Assembly: GCA_958295665.1 (NCBI GenBank)
Contig: OY282558.1
Coordinates: forward strand, 133,166,701 to 133,230,700
From: Tipula vernalis
Taxonomy: Eukaryota; Arthropoda; Insecta; Diptera; Tipulidae
Direction: 5' to 3'
Length of the DNA stretch: 64,000 bases
In this document: positions 44,691-57,666 of the stretch, piece after piece
How the letters are laid out: each line of letters starts with the position of its first letter
How positions within the stretch are numbered: the first letter of the stretch is position 1
Program-made: the position numbers and the translations under genes
The notes under the pieces: model-generated
What the model saw: the letters and a program-made list of their open reading frames with translations, nothing else
What the model was told of the DNA's origin: nothing
Databases searched by the model: none

Positions 44691-44699
44691 AACATAATG

Positions 44700-47040
44700 C
44701 CAAACGGCCAGTTTTTTGAATATACGTATAAAGAAATTGGAAAAGACTAAATTTTTCTATGACATACGATAAATTAAAATTTTAGAGAAACTAATTACGA
44801 CATCTGTTAATTTCCGAATAACGGAACCTGATTGGTTGTCATCCATCAACTCAACTCAGAACGTGGAAATAAAAACAAAACACATGCCGAGTGAACTGCT
44901 CATTGAGTTAGCTAGCAAAGTATGCGAGTATCCAGACACATATTCGGATTTTCGATCCGATCTCCGAGCGATCCTTTGTTACCTTTATTTTCTTTTTATT
45001 AGTTCGCATTTAGTTTTACACGTTCATATTTGATTCTCGGCGTGGATCAAAACCATTTAATAATAGTGCCGATTGTAATTCAGAAAATGGCCAAAGCCTA
45101 AAAATGTAACCCCAAAGGCATACGAAATGAAACGATGGTGTTATTCTGTTGTCCGAATTTGAAGATCTACCTGACGCTGTCTGTGAATATTTTGACGACA
45201 ATTCTATTCGCACAAGTTAATAAACCATTCTGAATGTTCTCCCGCTGATCCTGAATTAGGGTGTTTCCGAAATCAAAAATCGTTTTTGTAACGTAATATG
45301 CCAATATCGAGGTTCATTAAAATTACGGGTTATGTCAGTCATATAACAAAATTAAATTAAATTAAAATCTGTGTACCGTATACCCTAAATAACAATATAA
45401 GATAAAACAACAAATTACCTGCCTATGATGTCGTTACACAACAGAATAATTTAAGATAAACTCCTGAATTAATCAATAATGTTATCTTAACAAAAAATGT
45501 TATCCTGTAACAAAAAAAAAATTGTAACTGAACCTATCTCTCTGCAAACAAAATAAACAATATAGACGGCAATTTATTGTTGTATTCGTACACGAACCAT
45601 TACAGTGTAATCCAAAATAATGATTCATCGCTTTAAATTTGTGTCTCCCGGCTCCTCATTTCTCTTCAATATCCTCATCAAAATGTATTAAAGGTCTCTC
45701 GTTCGTTTTGAGTATTTTTGTTGTTGTTGTTATTGTACATCCTATCTGTACTGAACGCTGTAGTATAGATACAATTTACGTAAAAATCATTAATTAATGT
45801 CGCTCATATTGTTCTATGGTTTGTTTGTTGGTTTATTGGTTATATTTCAAACCAGCTTCCACCATCCAACCATATTTCCATCCTATTATACTGGTTGATA
45901 TACTCTATTTCTATATTCACGAGTACATAATTACATAGAAAATTTATGTTTTTATGGTAGCATATTGTAAATTGAAATTGTGTCAGTCTCTACCCAATTA
46001 TGTATATATGAGTAAATAATAACTAATGTCATTTGAAGTATATGAATATTTAAATTTAACACGTTGACTGGCTTAGACCGCTACTACCTTTAAAGTTACA
46101 ATACAATTTGGGCATACAACTCAATAATATCGAATTTAATTGCGAGTATATCATTGTATATGGCCTGATTCGTGTGAAGCGGAAAACTATTACATCGTGT
46201 GTGTCCGCAACCAAGCATAAATTTTAATTTTACGCAAACAAATTTTTGCGTTTGCCAAAACATATAAATTCTATAAACCAATATTTATACGAGTACATAA
46301 AACAACATAAATTATATTTATAGAGACTCTGCGCCCTGTTGTATATACATATGTACATATCTACTGTTTACAAGTATACATATTTGTTTTATGCTCAGTA
46401 CTGGAAATATTATGAACAAAATTATGAAAATTTTCAAAAACTTGTTACTAAACATTAAACAATTTAGGAAAAACTACTCTGCACAAAAGAAGGAGCGAAA
46501 CTTTTTTTTTGCTTATCCATTTATCAGCGCAAAAACACAAAAGTTTTTGTTGATTTATAATTTTTGTTGTTTTACCGCAAACAAATAAATAAAATTTATT
46601 CAAATAAACAATTTGCAATTAAATTTGTGGTTCTCTTGTTTTTTGTTGTTTAAACTCTTTTTTTATATCATCCACCCATCCATCCACCCATTTCAAAGGA
46701 TTATTATCAATGAAATTGCCCTTAAGTTATTTTCTCGTGCAAAAATATGCAAATAACAAAAAAAAAAAATGCCGAAAAAATTGTTTTCGACGAGGGTGAC
46801 TATTTGTTGATATTGTATTTCACAAACATGAACGCGTTAAATAAAACCAAGACATTTTTTAAACCGATTAAAACACTAGGTAAAAACTGGTACATTCTAA
46901 AGCTAAACTGCGGAAAGCTTTCATAATCTTGTTTCTAAAGATAAAGAAGACTTTATTCAAATTTTAAAACTATTTAATGTCCTGAAGATGTTCTCACATT
47001 TTTTGGAGTTTAAAATTCGACAAGGAGTGTTCATTAAATT
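44700..47040. other. AT-rich stretch without recognisable genes
   Basis: Several 60-70 codon frames exist, for example 44836-45033, but none resembles a known family or has a signal peptide. Short simple repeats occur near 45720 (gtt) and 46675 (atccaccc). Confidence 0.5.
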
Positions 47041-47160
47041 GGGTCCCGGTCGATATGGCATATTTCATTACGGAATATGATAAAACGACATATGGTACAC
47101 TACGACATATTTCAAAACAGCATATGGTACATTACGGCATAAGGTACATAACTCAAAACC
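47040..47160. repeat. Second copy of the gccgtactgaaatatgcc repeat family (inverted)
   Basis: ggcatatttcattacggaat, catatggtacactacgacat and catatggtacattacggcat are reverse-complement forms of words at 16240-16440. Confidence 0.55.
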
Positions 47161-47511
47161 TATATTATCAGAATGTATCCATTTGAATTACACCGAACGC
47201 GAGCACTTAAAATTCGATTAAATACAGAAGATCCATTCGCTTTCGACAATGCACCTGATTAAGTTGTTAATGCGTTCTTTGATAAGTGTACTTAAAAAAA
47301 CGTTTAAAACGTTTTGTGAAAAAATGGACTGATTTTCAATAAGAGATCGGTGTAAAATTCACGGTTTAAAAAGCGTAATTTATTTAAATTGTGCCCAATG
47401 TTACCATAGCTGAGATTTTTTGATTTAAGATAACTAAGAAAATGTTACAGAATGTAAAAACTCAAGCGAGGCCAGCGAAACCAATCATGGTCAGCGATAA
47501 GCGCATTTATT

Positions 47512-47757
47512 AAAGAAGACATATTAGCCGCCTTCATAGCAGGCCTCCGAAAACTATATTTCGTATATCAGAAAGCGGCTAGACTACAAAACGTGGAAGA
47601 AGCTTACGAATTTTTGTGTAAATTTAACGCAAATGAGCTAATATCAAACAATGCTAACATAGCTCGAAAAACAGTAAACAGTGCACAAAATACGCAATAT
47701 AAATTTAACAGCGTATACCACAAAAATCACAAAAATCTAAAGAATTTAATCCCATAA
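47512..47757 (+). pseudogene. Gag-like fragment ahead of an LTR
   Basis: 82 codons are open from a lysine codon at 47512 to TAA at 47755-47757, reading EDILAAFIAGLRKLYFVYQK and then VEEAYEFLCKFNANEL. The composition resembles the end of a Gag capsid domain of an LTR element. There is no Cys/His box. It ends about 60 bp before the putative LTR. Family assignment is tentative. Confidence 0.45.
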
Positions 47758-47819
47758 ACCACAATTTCAACAAACCAAGTTACTCAGTAAAGGAAGCATC
47801 AACACCAATTGTTCAACCT

Positions 47820-48095
47820 TGTGAACAGTTTTTTATACATTTGCAGAAATTAGATACTGGATGCACTATGCACTATATTGCATCTTTTTTATATATATTT
47901 TTTATTGTTAGCAGTTTTTACCTATAAATTTGTACAATTAGCATTTTTATACTGTTGCTGTAAAAGGTATAATATTTTTTGTATATAAGAAACAACGCAA
48001 ACAAATAAATTTAGTGTTTATAAATATACTCAACAAGACGTTATTTTTGTCCAGCACTGACCAACGGTAAGCGGAAAATAACGTTGAATCAAACA
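47820..48095 (+). repeat. Putative single LTR (276 bp)
   Basis: Begins tgtgaacag and ends atcaaaca, and is followed after one base by tggtccttcgagc (48097-48109), a 13-base match to the tRNA-Tyr primer site. No second copy is in the window, so the left edge is inferred. Confidence 0.45.
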
Positions 48096-48192
48096 TTGGT
48101 CCTTCGAGCTACAAAACAACCGTGCCTTTGCAAAACAGTACAAAAAAAAACCATGTTATCAAAGGGGAATCTTTAATCACTTCAAGGGATAA

Positions 48193-48306
48193 ATGGACAC
48201 GGTAAAAGCTTTACGCGAGCAGACCTCTACTGGAAAGATTGATCAACAAAATAAACAGCAATATCAAGAAGGATGGACTGCAAAGAAAATCAGTAGAATA
48301 CTGTGA
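48193..48306 (+). pseudogene. Short Gag N-terminus after the putative LTR
   Basis: ATG at 48193 opens 37 codons (MDTVKALREQTSTGKIDQQN and on) before TGA, 84 bp after the primer site, as expected for a Gag start. The element is cut off just afterwards by a LINE tail at 48322. Confidence 0.4.
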
Positions 48307-48321
48307 ACAACGGCTCATCAA

Positions 48322-49795
48322 CTTATTTATTTATTTATTTATAGTATTTTATAAATAATTTAGTATTACAAGGGAAAGCACACATGGAAACAAAGAAATC
48401 GAAACAAAAAAAAAATAATGAAGTTGATTCCATTAGACATAAAAACCTCTTAAATTTTTTCAAACAATTTCCACCTCAAGGTTACACATTCTATTTTGAG
48501 CAGTAGCTCATTTACAATAAAATGAAATAATATTAAAAATTAACAAAAATAACATAGTTAATAAAAATAAATTAAAAAAACTACGTATTGCCCATCATAC
48601 ACACCACTCCAAAAATTTTGACTTAAATAATTTTGCCGATCCTAATCTCTTAATTTCCAATGGAATTGAATTCCAAAGGGAAACTCCCCTAACATAAAAT
48701 GACGTGTTTAACGACCTTCAACAATTTTTAGCCGGAATTAGGCGGAAGTTAGAGGAATGAAACCTACTAAACATTAATTTTCTATATAGATAACAAGGCT
48801 CCTTAGCTTTGAGAAGTTTAAAAATAAAAAGACAAACGCGAAATTCGTAAAAAATATAAAAAATAGATAAACTACATTCTAAAACAAGGCTAGAGTAGGC
48901 AGAAATATGATCGAACTTCCTAATACCAAAAATAAACCTGGTACAAGCATTGAAACATCTTTGGAGAACATTCATATTTTCCTGAAGCATACCGAATAAA
49001 ACTATGTCACCGTAAATAAAATGAGGATGAAGATAAGACAAAAACAATTTTTTCCTAAACTGACTATCAGAAAATCCAACTACTTTATACAAAGAATTAA
49101 GCATGCCAAAGATGCTCTTACTAATAGAAACTAAATGGTCACCCCAAGTAAGAGTTTTATTAATAACTAAGCCTAAATCCCTAACAGTATTTGAATATTC
49201 AATTAGCGAATCCTGTAGAAAAATACCAGGAGGGGACGAGGTATCTAACGGGTTTTTATAAATTATAATTGAGATTTATTCGCGTTTAAAACGAGCCTGT
49301 TAGAGACCGACCAACTAACGATATTACATAAATCTTCATTTATCAGAGAAATATTCCTAACAATCGAATCCTGATCTAAACGACTATTTCTATAAATTTG
49401 AACGTCATCAGCGAAAATATGAAATGAACAATGTTGAATGGAGGATTCTATGTCATTTATGTACATAGAAAATAATAGAGGACCCAGCACTGAACCCTGA
49501 GGCACGCCGGAAATTACAGGAAGGAAATCAGACAAGGAATTGTCGAAAAAAACTGCCTGAGAACGATTAGAAAGATAGTTAAAAATCAATTTGGCAGCAG
49601 AAAGCGAAAATCTAAACTGAGATAAGAGTTTATTAAAAAAGATTCTGTGATTAATAGAATAGAAAGGCCTTAGAAAAATCTAACAATGTTAAAGAAGTTA
49701 ATTCCCTATTATTCATATTATGCCTAATATCATCACATACATTTAATAACGCAGTAGAAGTGCTATGAAATTGTTTGTTTAAAAGTTTCGATCTC
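48322..49795 (-). pseudogene. 5'-truncated LINE relic (reverse transcriptase)
   Basis: On the minus strand: TLLDFSKAF near 49670, SGVPQGSVLGPLLF near 49500, HIFADDVQIY near 49400, and the post-RT region (HPHFIYGDIVLFGM) at 49104-48718. A frameshift lies near 49660 and others between 49263 and 49104. The 3' end is a TAAA-type tail, seen as ttatttatttatttattta from 48323. A jockey/CR1-like family without RNase H in this fragment. Confidence 0.82.
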
Positions 49796-49799
49796 CTCT

Positions 49800-50000
49800 C
49801 AATAGTTCGTCATGTTATAATAGATCACTAATGTCCACTTCATGGCTACCAATTCAAGTTTGCCTAAATTCTCGAAATATATTCCTGTTGAGTAGTTAAA
49901 TGAGGTAATCTGAGCTTGTGTTTGTCCTAGTATGCAGCAAATTGAGAGTAATGCTAGTGCAAGATGATTTACTTTTCTTAAATTCCTTGCTTGTCTGTGG
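49800..50000 (-). pseudogene. Envelope-like N-terminal remnant of BEL element C
   Basis: Downstream of the BEL C integrase, the minus strand encodes a hydrophobic signal-peptide-like segment (about 49985-49920) followed by a short stretch with the character of the N-terminus of insect retroelement envelope proteins related to baculovirus fusion proteins. It is cut off where the LINE relic begins. No fusion peptide, cleavage site or transmembrane segment remains, so it cannot function. Confidence 0.5.
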
Positions 50001-50150
50001 GGCTGTACTCTTTGGTTTTGATTGTCTTTTCCGGGCAGCGGTAGTATGTTTTATATAGACTGCGGACTGTTCATCTGCGTGGTTGTTATTCCTGGTCCTG
50101 TTTCGTCTAGACTTTGTGGAGTTGGTAGCTGCTGAGTTGTGCTTGTATCT

Positions 50151-53100
50151 TTAGTTACTACCGCGGCATATTTTAGTAATATTCCTTTTAAACGTATTAT
50201 TCCTGTATTTGAGTGTGACTACTCTAACAAGTCCATCTGGTCCTGGATGAAGTTCAACGACTCTTGCTAGTGGCCAGTGCGTAGGAGGTAGTTGTTCGTC
50301 TTTGAGGATTACTAGTTTTCCCAATTGGATGTTAGGTTGCTTTTGCAACCATTTTGGCCTTCGTTGTAGTCGTGAGAGATATTCCATATGCCATTTTTTC
50401 CAAAATCCTTGACTGAGCTTGGTGAGTAAATTCCATCTTGTAACAGTTTGGATACCCTCCATATCAGGTTGTGGCATTGCTATGATGGCCCTTCCTATCA
50501 GGAAATGTATCGGACTTAAAAACCCGTCATCATCTGAGTCATCTGAGTCGTTTGAGAGTGGAGCTAGTGGCCTAGAGTTCAAGCATGCCTCTATTTGAGC
50601 TAGAAGTGTTGAGAGTTCCTCCAAAGTTAATGTATGGGTTCCAATTACCTTGCGGAGGTGTTGTTTTGTTGACTTGACTCCGGCTTCCCATACTCCTCCA
50701 AAGTGAGGACTTCCCGGGGGTACAAAGTGTCACTCAGTTCCCATCTGAGCTATTTCACCCTTAATATCTGCTTCCTGTTGCTTTGCCTGCCTTTGCAGTT
50801 GTTTGTCTGCTTCAACAAAATTTGTACCACAGTCACTGAATATCTTCAAACAAATTCCTCTTCTTCATATGCAGCATCGGTACGCGGCCAAAAAAGCGTC
50901 TGTTGATAAATCACTTACAAGTTCTAGATGAATTGCTTTCGTGGCTAGGCATATGAAAATGGCAATGTGTCCCTTTGTTGTTTTGTTACAGCGGCCTTTC
51001 GACAATTTTATATTAATCGAACCAGCATAGTCTACTCCACGGTTAGTGAACGGTGGTGCTTGTGTTATTCGTTATTTTGGTAACATGCCCATTAGTTGGT
51101 GTGATGCCAGTTCCCTCGCTCTCGTACAGACTATACATTCATGTATAGTTTGACGAATCGTATTTTTGGCATTCATTATCCAATACTGCGTTCTCAGGTG
51201 TGCTAAAGTTGCTTGATTGGCACCATGTAGTGTTTTTATATGGGCTTCTTTGACAAGCAAACTTGACAATTTGTGACCTCTGGGCATTATTATCGGATGT
51301 TTTTCTTCAAATGGGAGATTAGAATTTGTTAACCTACCTCCGACTCTGAGTAGGTCATTTCCGTCCAGAAATGGAGTTAGGGTTAAGATTGTACTATTCT
51401 TTGGAAGGTTTTGATTCGCTTTTAACTTCTTGAATTCTGGTTCAAAACCTTCCTGCTGTGCGACTCTGATTATAGCCGTTCCTCTGGTTTGAAATAGAAG
51501 TTGTTTGTACTTTTTGATTTTGCATTTGATGGAAATCGTCGACAGTATGCTATGCTATGAACAAGCCTTTGCAACGAAAAGAATCTATCGAATTCAATCA
51601 CAGGGTTTTCACTGTTTCGTTCCATGCTGGCCGCTTGTTCCATTTCTTCATTGTTGATTTTCGCCCCTTCCCACCAAATTGTGTGGGTTAATAATTGAAC
51701 TGGGTTTAAACCTCGAAATGCGCAGTCAGCAGGATTCTCATTAGAGACCACGTGATGCCATTGGCTAGAATCGGTGATGGCTTGTATCTCTGTTATTATG
51801 TTCGCCACAAAAGTCCTATGGTATTGTGGGTTTCCTTTTATCCAACCCAAAACTGTTGTGGAATCGCTCCAGCAAAATGGTGATATATTGCTGTTGATGT
51901 TCAACGCATGTTGGACATTTTTGAACAATTTAGAAAGTAGCAATGCGGCGTTGAGCTCTAATCTTGGTAGGGATATTGTTTGGTTTAACGGTGCAACCTT
52001 TGTTTTGGCTGCGATTATTGTGATTTGGTTGTTTGTTTTATTGTATACTACTACAGCATATGCTTGATTCGAAGCGTCACAGAAACCATGTAGTTCAATT
52101 TCGGCGTCACTGTTGTAATTTATCCAACGGTGAATTCTGATTTCCTCTAACCGTAGTAATTCCATTTTGTAGTTTAACCATCTGTTTCAAGATTTACGTG
52201 GAGTTTTTCGTCCCATCCTACACCAGAAGCCCATAAATCTTGAAGTAGAATTTTTGCCTGGATCACCACTGGTGCTAACGATCCTAGCGGATCGAAAAGC
52301 CTTGATGTCTCTGATAAGATTGTTCGTTTGGATATTGTTGTTTTAGATGCTGGCAAAATAACTTTAAATTGATAGGTGTCTGTTGAAGAGTTCCACAGGA
52401 GCTCAAGTGTTTTCACTGTATCACTAAATAGTGTGGAGTCCTGTTTCTTTCAGATTTTCTAGAAGCTCTTCTAATAAAGCTTTTTCATTGCTAGACCATT
52501 TTCTGAGGTTGAAACCTCCATCGGAAAGGAGATTTAGTAGTTCCTTTTTCGCAGCGATTGCTTCTGCGATTGTGTTAGCTTCAGATAGAAGATCATCCAC
52601 ATAGAAATCGTTTTGAACCATCTTTGAACCAATTGGATATCTTGACGCTTCATCAATGGCTAATTTTTGTAACGTCTTTGTAGCCAAATAAGTTGCAGAC
52701 GCTGTTCCGTATGTGATAGTTTTTAATCTACATATAACTGCTCATTGGCTTATTTGTTTCAGATCGCCAAAGGATTCGTTGAAAATCTTGATCTTCACGG
52801 GCTATTCTGATCTGTCTGAACATTTTCTCAATGTCCGCTGCAATCACATAACGATGTTTTTCCATCTGATCAATATTGCCGTTAAGTTGTCTTGTAATGT
52901 TGGACCAGAGAAAGAATTGCATCCTCAACGAGTTAGGCTTCGTTTAGGATGCAATTCTTCGCATTCCCAAAAGCATTTTAATTGCTTGTCTATCTCTGCT
53001 AATGTGACGTGGCTATTTAACCGGGTGACCTTCATGCTGTTGTTTTTAGTTAGACGACCAGATATGATCCATCCTACGGATCCCTTTGTATGCCTTCTAA

Positions 53101-54890
53101 CATGATTTCTCCATATATAGTATGTCGGCACCTATTAAAAGATCAATAGGTCCTGGAGTGTTGAAAGTAGGGTCGGCTAGGATTACTTCTTTTTGTAATT
53201 CGCTGTCTAAACCCAATGTGTTCTTGTCTGGAAGTGGTTTGGTGATAGTTCCCAGAACTAAAGCATTAACTTCGATCTTGAAAATCGATGGAAATCTAGG
53301 ACTTATTTCTATCGCTATCTGTTGATTGGCTCATCCTTTTTTTTGCTGAAATTCCAGAAAGTTCAATTGGAACTCTTGTCCTTAGCAGGCCTAGTTGTTG
53401 TGCTGCTTGCTCTGTGATGAAAGTAGCCTGTGAGCCTGGATCGATCAGTGCTCGTAGTAGAGTAAAACTACCGAACATATTCTGTACTTTTATTAGGGCT
53501 ATTGCTAAAAGTACCGGGCCACTATCCTTGTCGAGTGTTGAGATGTTCAGCTTTGCAATACTGTTTTCTTGATTTTTTACATGTAGCAACGTATGATGTC
53601 TGCCTTTGCAGGTAAAACAACTCAGTTTGATGCTGCAACTTGTTGTCGAATGGTTTTGACTGAGGCAATTTCTGCACAAATTGTGCGGCATGACCATCTG
53701 ATTTCTTTCAGAAATGCTTAAATCTTTGAAACGTTGGCATGATTCGGTCCTGTGGTTTTTCTGACAGTACACGCAAATATTACTTGGTTGTGTGGCAGTT
53801 ACGAAAGCTCGTCTTAGTGGTTGTGGTTGAAATCTCACTTGTTGGTTTGGTATTATCTTGTTGTTACCGATCGCTTCTAAAGATTGGAAACGCCTTTCTA
53901 GAAACTTCAAGAATTGGTTTGTTTCTTGAAATTCTCTTGGGTTCTCTATAGAGCTTTCGTATAGCCGTCGTGACTCGTTGTCCAACTTTTTCAACAAGCT
54001 GAAGATGATGAAAGGACTCCATGTTTCAATATTTATGCCTGTATTCCTTATGGCGTATAGGGACTCGGTTGTTGTGTCATGCAAGTGTTTGATCGCAGCA
54101 GCCGACTCCGTATTGATCGTATGCTGATTAGTGTTTAACAAATTAGATACGATTAATCTCCTGTTGTTGAAGCGGTTTTCTAATATCTCTCAATCTGCAT
54201 CGTAATTGTCTCCAGTAGGTTCCAAATGACTCAATAATTTTCCAGCTGACCCTTCTACGTGACTTTTAAGGTAGTTCATTTTATGTGTCATAGTGAGCTG
54301 ATTATGGTTATGAACTAAACGTTTGCATGTATCAGAGAAACCTACCCACTTTGTGTAGTCCCCGTGAAAATGTGGGATTTCTACTGGTGATAGACGAATT
54401 TCTAATGGTTTTATCTTGCATAATTCCTCTTCTTTCAATAATGTTGTTAATTGTATTACAATCTTCTCGTGTTCATTATTTAAATTTTCGTTATGTTAGT
54501 CTACAAAATATTTTGAATTTACTTCCCGTCCTGTTCTTCGGAAGTCTCTATGCATATTTCTTCATGAAGGTTCCTGATCTGCATCATCATCCTCTCCATG
54601 TTTTTTAATTTGATTTTCAAAGCTGGTCTTGGTCTGTTGTTACTAGACATTATGTCCTCAGCTAATCTAATTTCTCGATATAAACCCCGCATTCGGATGT
54701 CTTGCTGCTTCAAATATTGCCTGAATTTTGGCAATTGGCTGAATGCAACGTTTGACTCCACGGTCGACGCCTTGAGTTGTTGGCTCTTAACTTCACTTGT
54801 TGATGTCCCATCCTCTGTTGTGTTGTTGTTGAAGTTAAATTGTTTATTTGTTCCTGCTGCGTCTGATGTTGGAAGTGGCCGACATTTATC
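50151..54890 (-). pseudogene. BEL/Pao relic C (gag-pol, roo-like)
   Basis: Minus-strand pieces in order: Gag N-terminus (54761-54519), Gag capsid (IPHFHGDYTKW, 54438-54190), Cys/His boxes (CVYCQKNHRTESC, CRNCLSQNHSTTSC) and protease (ALIDPGSQATFI) in 54141-53296, reverse transcriptase (52928-52424, YVDD present), RNase H (52165-51470), integrase zinc region (51287-51072), and integrase C-terminus (50624-50151). Numerous frameshifts and stops separate them; the integrase core between 51070 and 50630 is the worst degraded. The junction with gypsy C is near 54890. Confidence 0.88.
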
Positions 54891-56060
54891 AAACCTGTCG
54901 TGATTCGGTCTCTATACTTTAACAATAGTTCATGCAATTTATCAAAATTCTTACCGACTAATTCTATTGACACATCTTTGAGCATGGCTTCCCTTTCATC
55001 GCCAACCTTCATACCTTTGTTATCGTCGTCTTTCCGCTCAACATACACGGCTTCATTGCACCTCTCCGCTCTGGTAATTCGCTGATTTTTATTCGAGACT
55101 ATATCAACTTCTGTTAAATTTACATATGGTATTACCGTCTGTCCTCTTTTGTCACTCTTCACAACGCATCTCGGTATCGCCTCACCATTGTCTCTAATTC
55201 CGCCTTCAATTAAAAATTCCATGTTGGCTTCATCCGAAAGCTCGAATATTGCTTCTATATATTTCATAGTGTACTTCTTCATAAACTTGGCTATCATCAT
55301 TGCTGATATGAAATCCCTGTTTGTCGCTAACAATCTTAATGTGTGCTGGTTCAGTAAACTGATGACCAACCAATAACGGAAAATTGTGTGACTCATCTGG
55401 AACCACCTTAACATCGCATTTTGATTCGACACCATCTATTTATAATTTATACGTGCCACATGGTACCACCTTTCCGCCGCCATAACCCATTACGGGTGGG
55501 AATCCATTTTCGAAATAAGTGATACTTAAGTGATTTGCATCACCTTTTCGCATCATTGTGACGCTACTTCCTAAATCGACAAAACACTGAAGCGGTTTAC
55601 CATTAATATACGCTAATTTCATGTATTTTGCAAGTGTGTCAGCATTCTTTGATCCTGTCTTTAGGACCTCTGGCTTCTTCTATTTGGGACACTGTCTCGC
55701 AAAATGTCCACGTTCGTTACAATAAAAACATGTCAACCCGTTTGGCACTTTTGGCATAGTCTGATTTGATTCGATTTGGGGCTTCCTTTGATTTCACCCA
55801 CTTTGCTAGGAATATTATTCCGCCATTATATTTTGCCTTTGTTTGCACTATTTTGTTCATGGTACTGATTTTTGTTGGACATCGTCTTATATGACGCACC
55901 CACGCGATCGGCTTTATTAATTCGCAGATCACCCAATCCGTCGACCATCAATTCAATTGTTTCTTCGTTCTCCATTTTCGCTTTGTTGCATAACACAGCA
56001 TCCATTGATTCGGGGTTTGTAGTGGGATAATGAATGTTTTTCCCATAGCCGCTTGCACCT
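54890..56060 (-). pseudogene. Ty3/gypsy relic C: Gag end, zinc knuckle, protease
   Basis: Minus strand: Gag tail (56065-55826, MENEETIELMVDGLGDLRIN), a CCHC knuckle (CFYCNERGHFARQC near 55690-55740) followed by a stop, a protease with a DLGS centre (FVDLGSSVTMM, near 55570) and the linker leading toward RT (LLLKYRDRITTGLINVG near 54900). RT is missing because BEL C starts here. The protease Thr-to-Leu change may mean inactivity. Confidence 0.75.
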
Positions 56061-57177
56061 GACAATTTTTTTGTGGTTGCGTTTCGTGTTGCAACATTCC
56101 TAACTCACAGAGTTTAGAAGTTGTTTGTATAGTATAAAGTGCAATTTGCTGCTCATATATCAATTTATCCTGATCCCACCTGTGGCAATTTTGCAGCTGC
56201 TCTGTTGACATCTGGTAATACCATAACCGGTGTGTATCCACTAACAGAACCTGCGAAGATGGCTGGATGTACACCATTTGAGTATTATGAACTGTTGGTA
56301 CCGGATGGACCCTGCATACATAGAAATTCTGCTGACCCAGCAGGGGAATCGTCAACTCAAATATGACTTCTTGTTTAATTATTCTGGTTCTAATTCGAAG
56401 TAATTCGAAGTGGAACTCGAACGCCTTCAGGAATCCACAATTTTAATTTTTGTATCTGCACTTGCAGTTGTGCTGGTGAAATTAGGTCGGTATTGATGTG
56501 ACCCTGATGTAGGTCAATCAATAAGTGCTTCTTGAATTTCCCGAAACATGTTGAAATTAACCATTAGCTGGAGGGCTGCGTTCACGAAATCAGCATGTTT
56601 TAGTAACACATGCATGTTGGACTGCATTGCCTCGTACTGTTTCGATATCTGCTCCTGTTGTTTATGAAGTAGATTGGTCGTCACATCTAGTACATGAGTT
56701 TGCTGCTGGATCATATCTTCCATCTGTGTCAATCCTCCGTTTAGTGCTTGTGTCTGGTGCTCATACTGTTCCGCCGATCTTTGGTCTAGTACTCCAAACA
56801 GGTCATCATCAACGTATCCATGAACTCAAAGGGTGCTCAATTAACTCGTCCCGCTGTTAGGTACAACATCTCGTTTTTGTCTGCTGTGCCCTTGACTAGC
56901 TGCTGTATGGACTGTGTTAAAGGGGTGCATTCCATCTTGCTGTTTCGACACTATTCTACCAACTGTGTTGTTATGTTAGCTAAGTGGTCCCACTCTTGCC
57001 AGTAATTTGTGAGATTATAGCGGAGGATCAACTTCCATTTGTCGCTGGTCAGTGTAGCGCTCCCTATAGGTTGTCCAGGTAAATCCTTGGTTGGCTGGCG
57101 AATTCTATTTAGCTGTTGTTACCGGCTGTGGCTGATGTCGATAACCAAACGCAGATCAACAATAGTTCTTTAAACAT
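56060..57177 (-). pseudogene. Envelope-like gene remnant of gypsy element D
   Basis: Follows the integrase of gypsy D. It starts at an ATG at 57177 with a hydrophobic signal-peptide-like segment, meets a stop after about 22 codons, and continues in pieces. 56732-56514 is a long amphipathic helical stretch rich in Gln, and 56355-56100 is a Cys-containing ectodomain-like part. The order fits baculovirus-F-like envelopes of insect errantiviruses. No transmembrane anchor was found before the break near 56060. Multiple stops and shifts make it non-functional. Confidence 0.6.
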
Positions 57178-57309
57178 GGTTCTTCGATCTGTAAGTATTA
57201 ATTTTATCCTGGGTTTACTGCCTAACTTAATTTATTATATTTAACCCTAGTTACGCCTAGCTAATTCCTAATCAATATCCCTAACTTAACTTAACTAATT
57301 CCTAGTCCT

Positions 57310-57627
57310 AGACTATGGTCCCTCCCTTCTCTTATCTCTTTGTAGTCGGGCCCTTCTTCTTCGTCATCCAATTTAGCTTGAAACTTTTTACTATCCCCCG
57401 GTCTGACACATATCTCCAATATGCGGCGGAGCTCATTAATTTCCCGCCGTCATTTGGCATCTAGCCCCCCTTTTTGGTTTTTCTTCTCCTCTGTTGGTTC
57501 ATATCGAGTCAAGTAAGTCAGTGGCCTCCTTGACCATTATTCTGCAATCGAGATAGATGTCTTGGTTGGTTCCCCTATAGACTGGACATTTGCTGATGCT
57601 GACGTTGATTCTGGAGTTTCAGCCATT
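57310..57627 (-). other. Degenerate charged ORF between pol and env of gypsy D
   Basis: An ATG at 57627 opens about 29 Ser/Thr-rich codons, then the frame is interrupted by stops while continuing with charged, helix-like text (RREINELRRILEICVRPGDS). It matches neither integrase nor envelope by eye. It could be the N-terminus of another element's Gag or an accessory ORF. Confidence 0.35.
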
Positions 57628-57666
57628 TTCTGAAACAGACGCAGCTTTTATCAGTTATTTGTTCAT

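Noticed and set aside
44635..44695. Functional tRNA gene
   Set aside because: A and B box words are present, but neither acceptor nor T stem pairs; better explained as a SINE-like unit.
44836..45033. 65-aa plus-strand ORF
   Set aside because: No homology, no signal peptide, isolated in AT-rich DNA; chance ORF.
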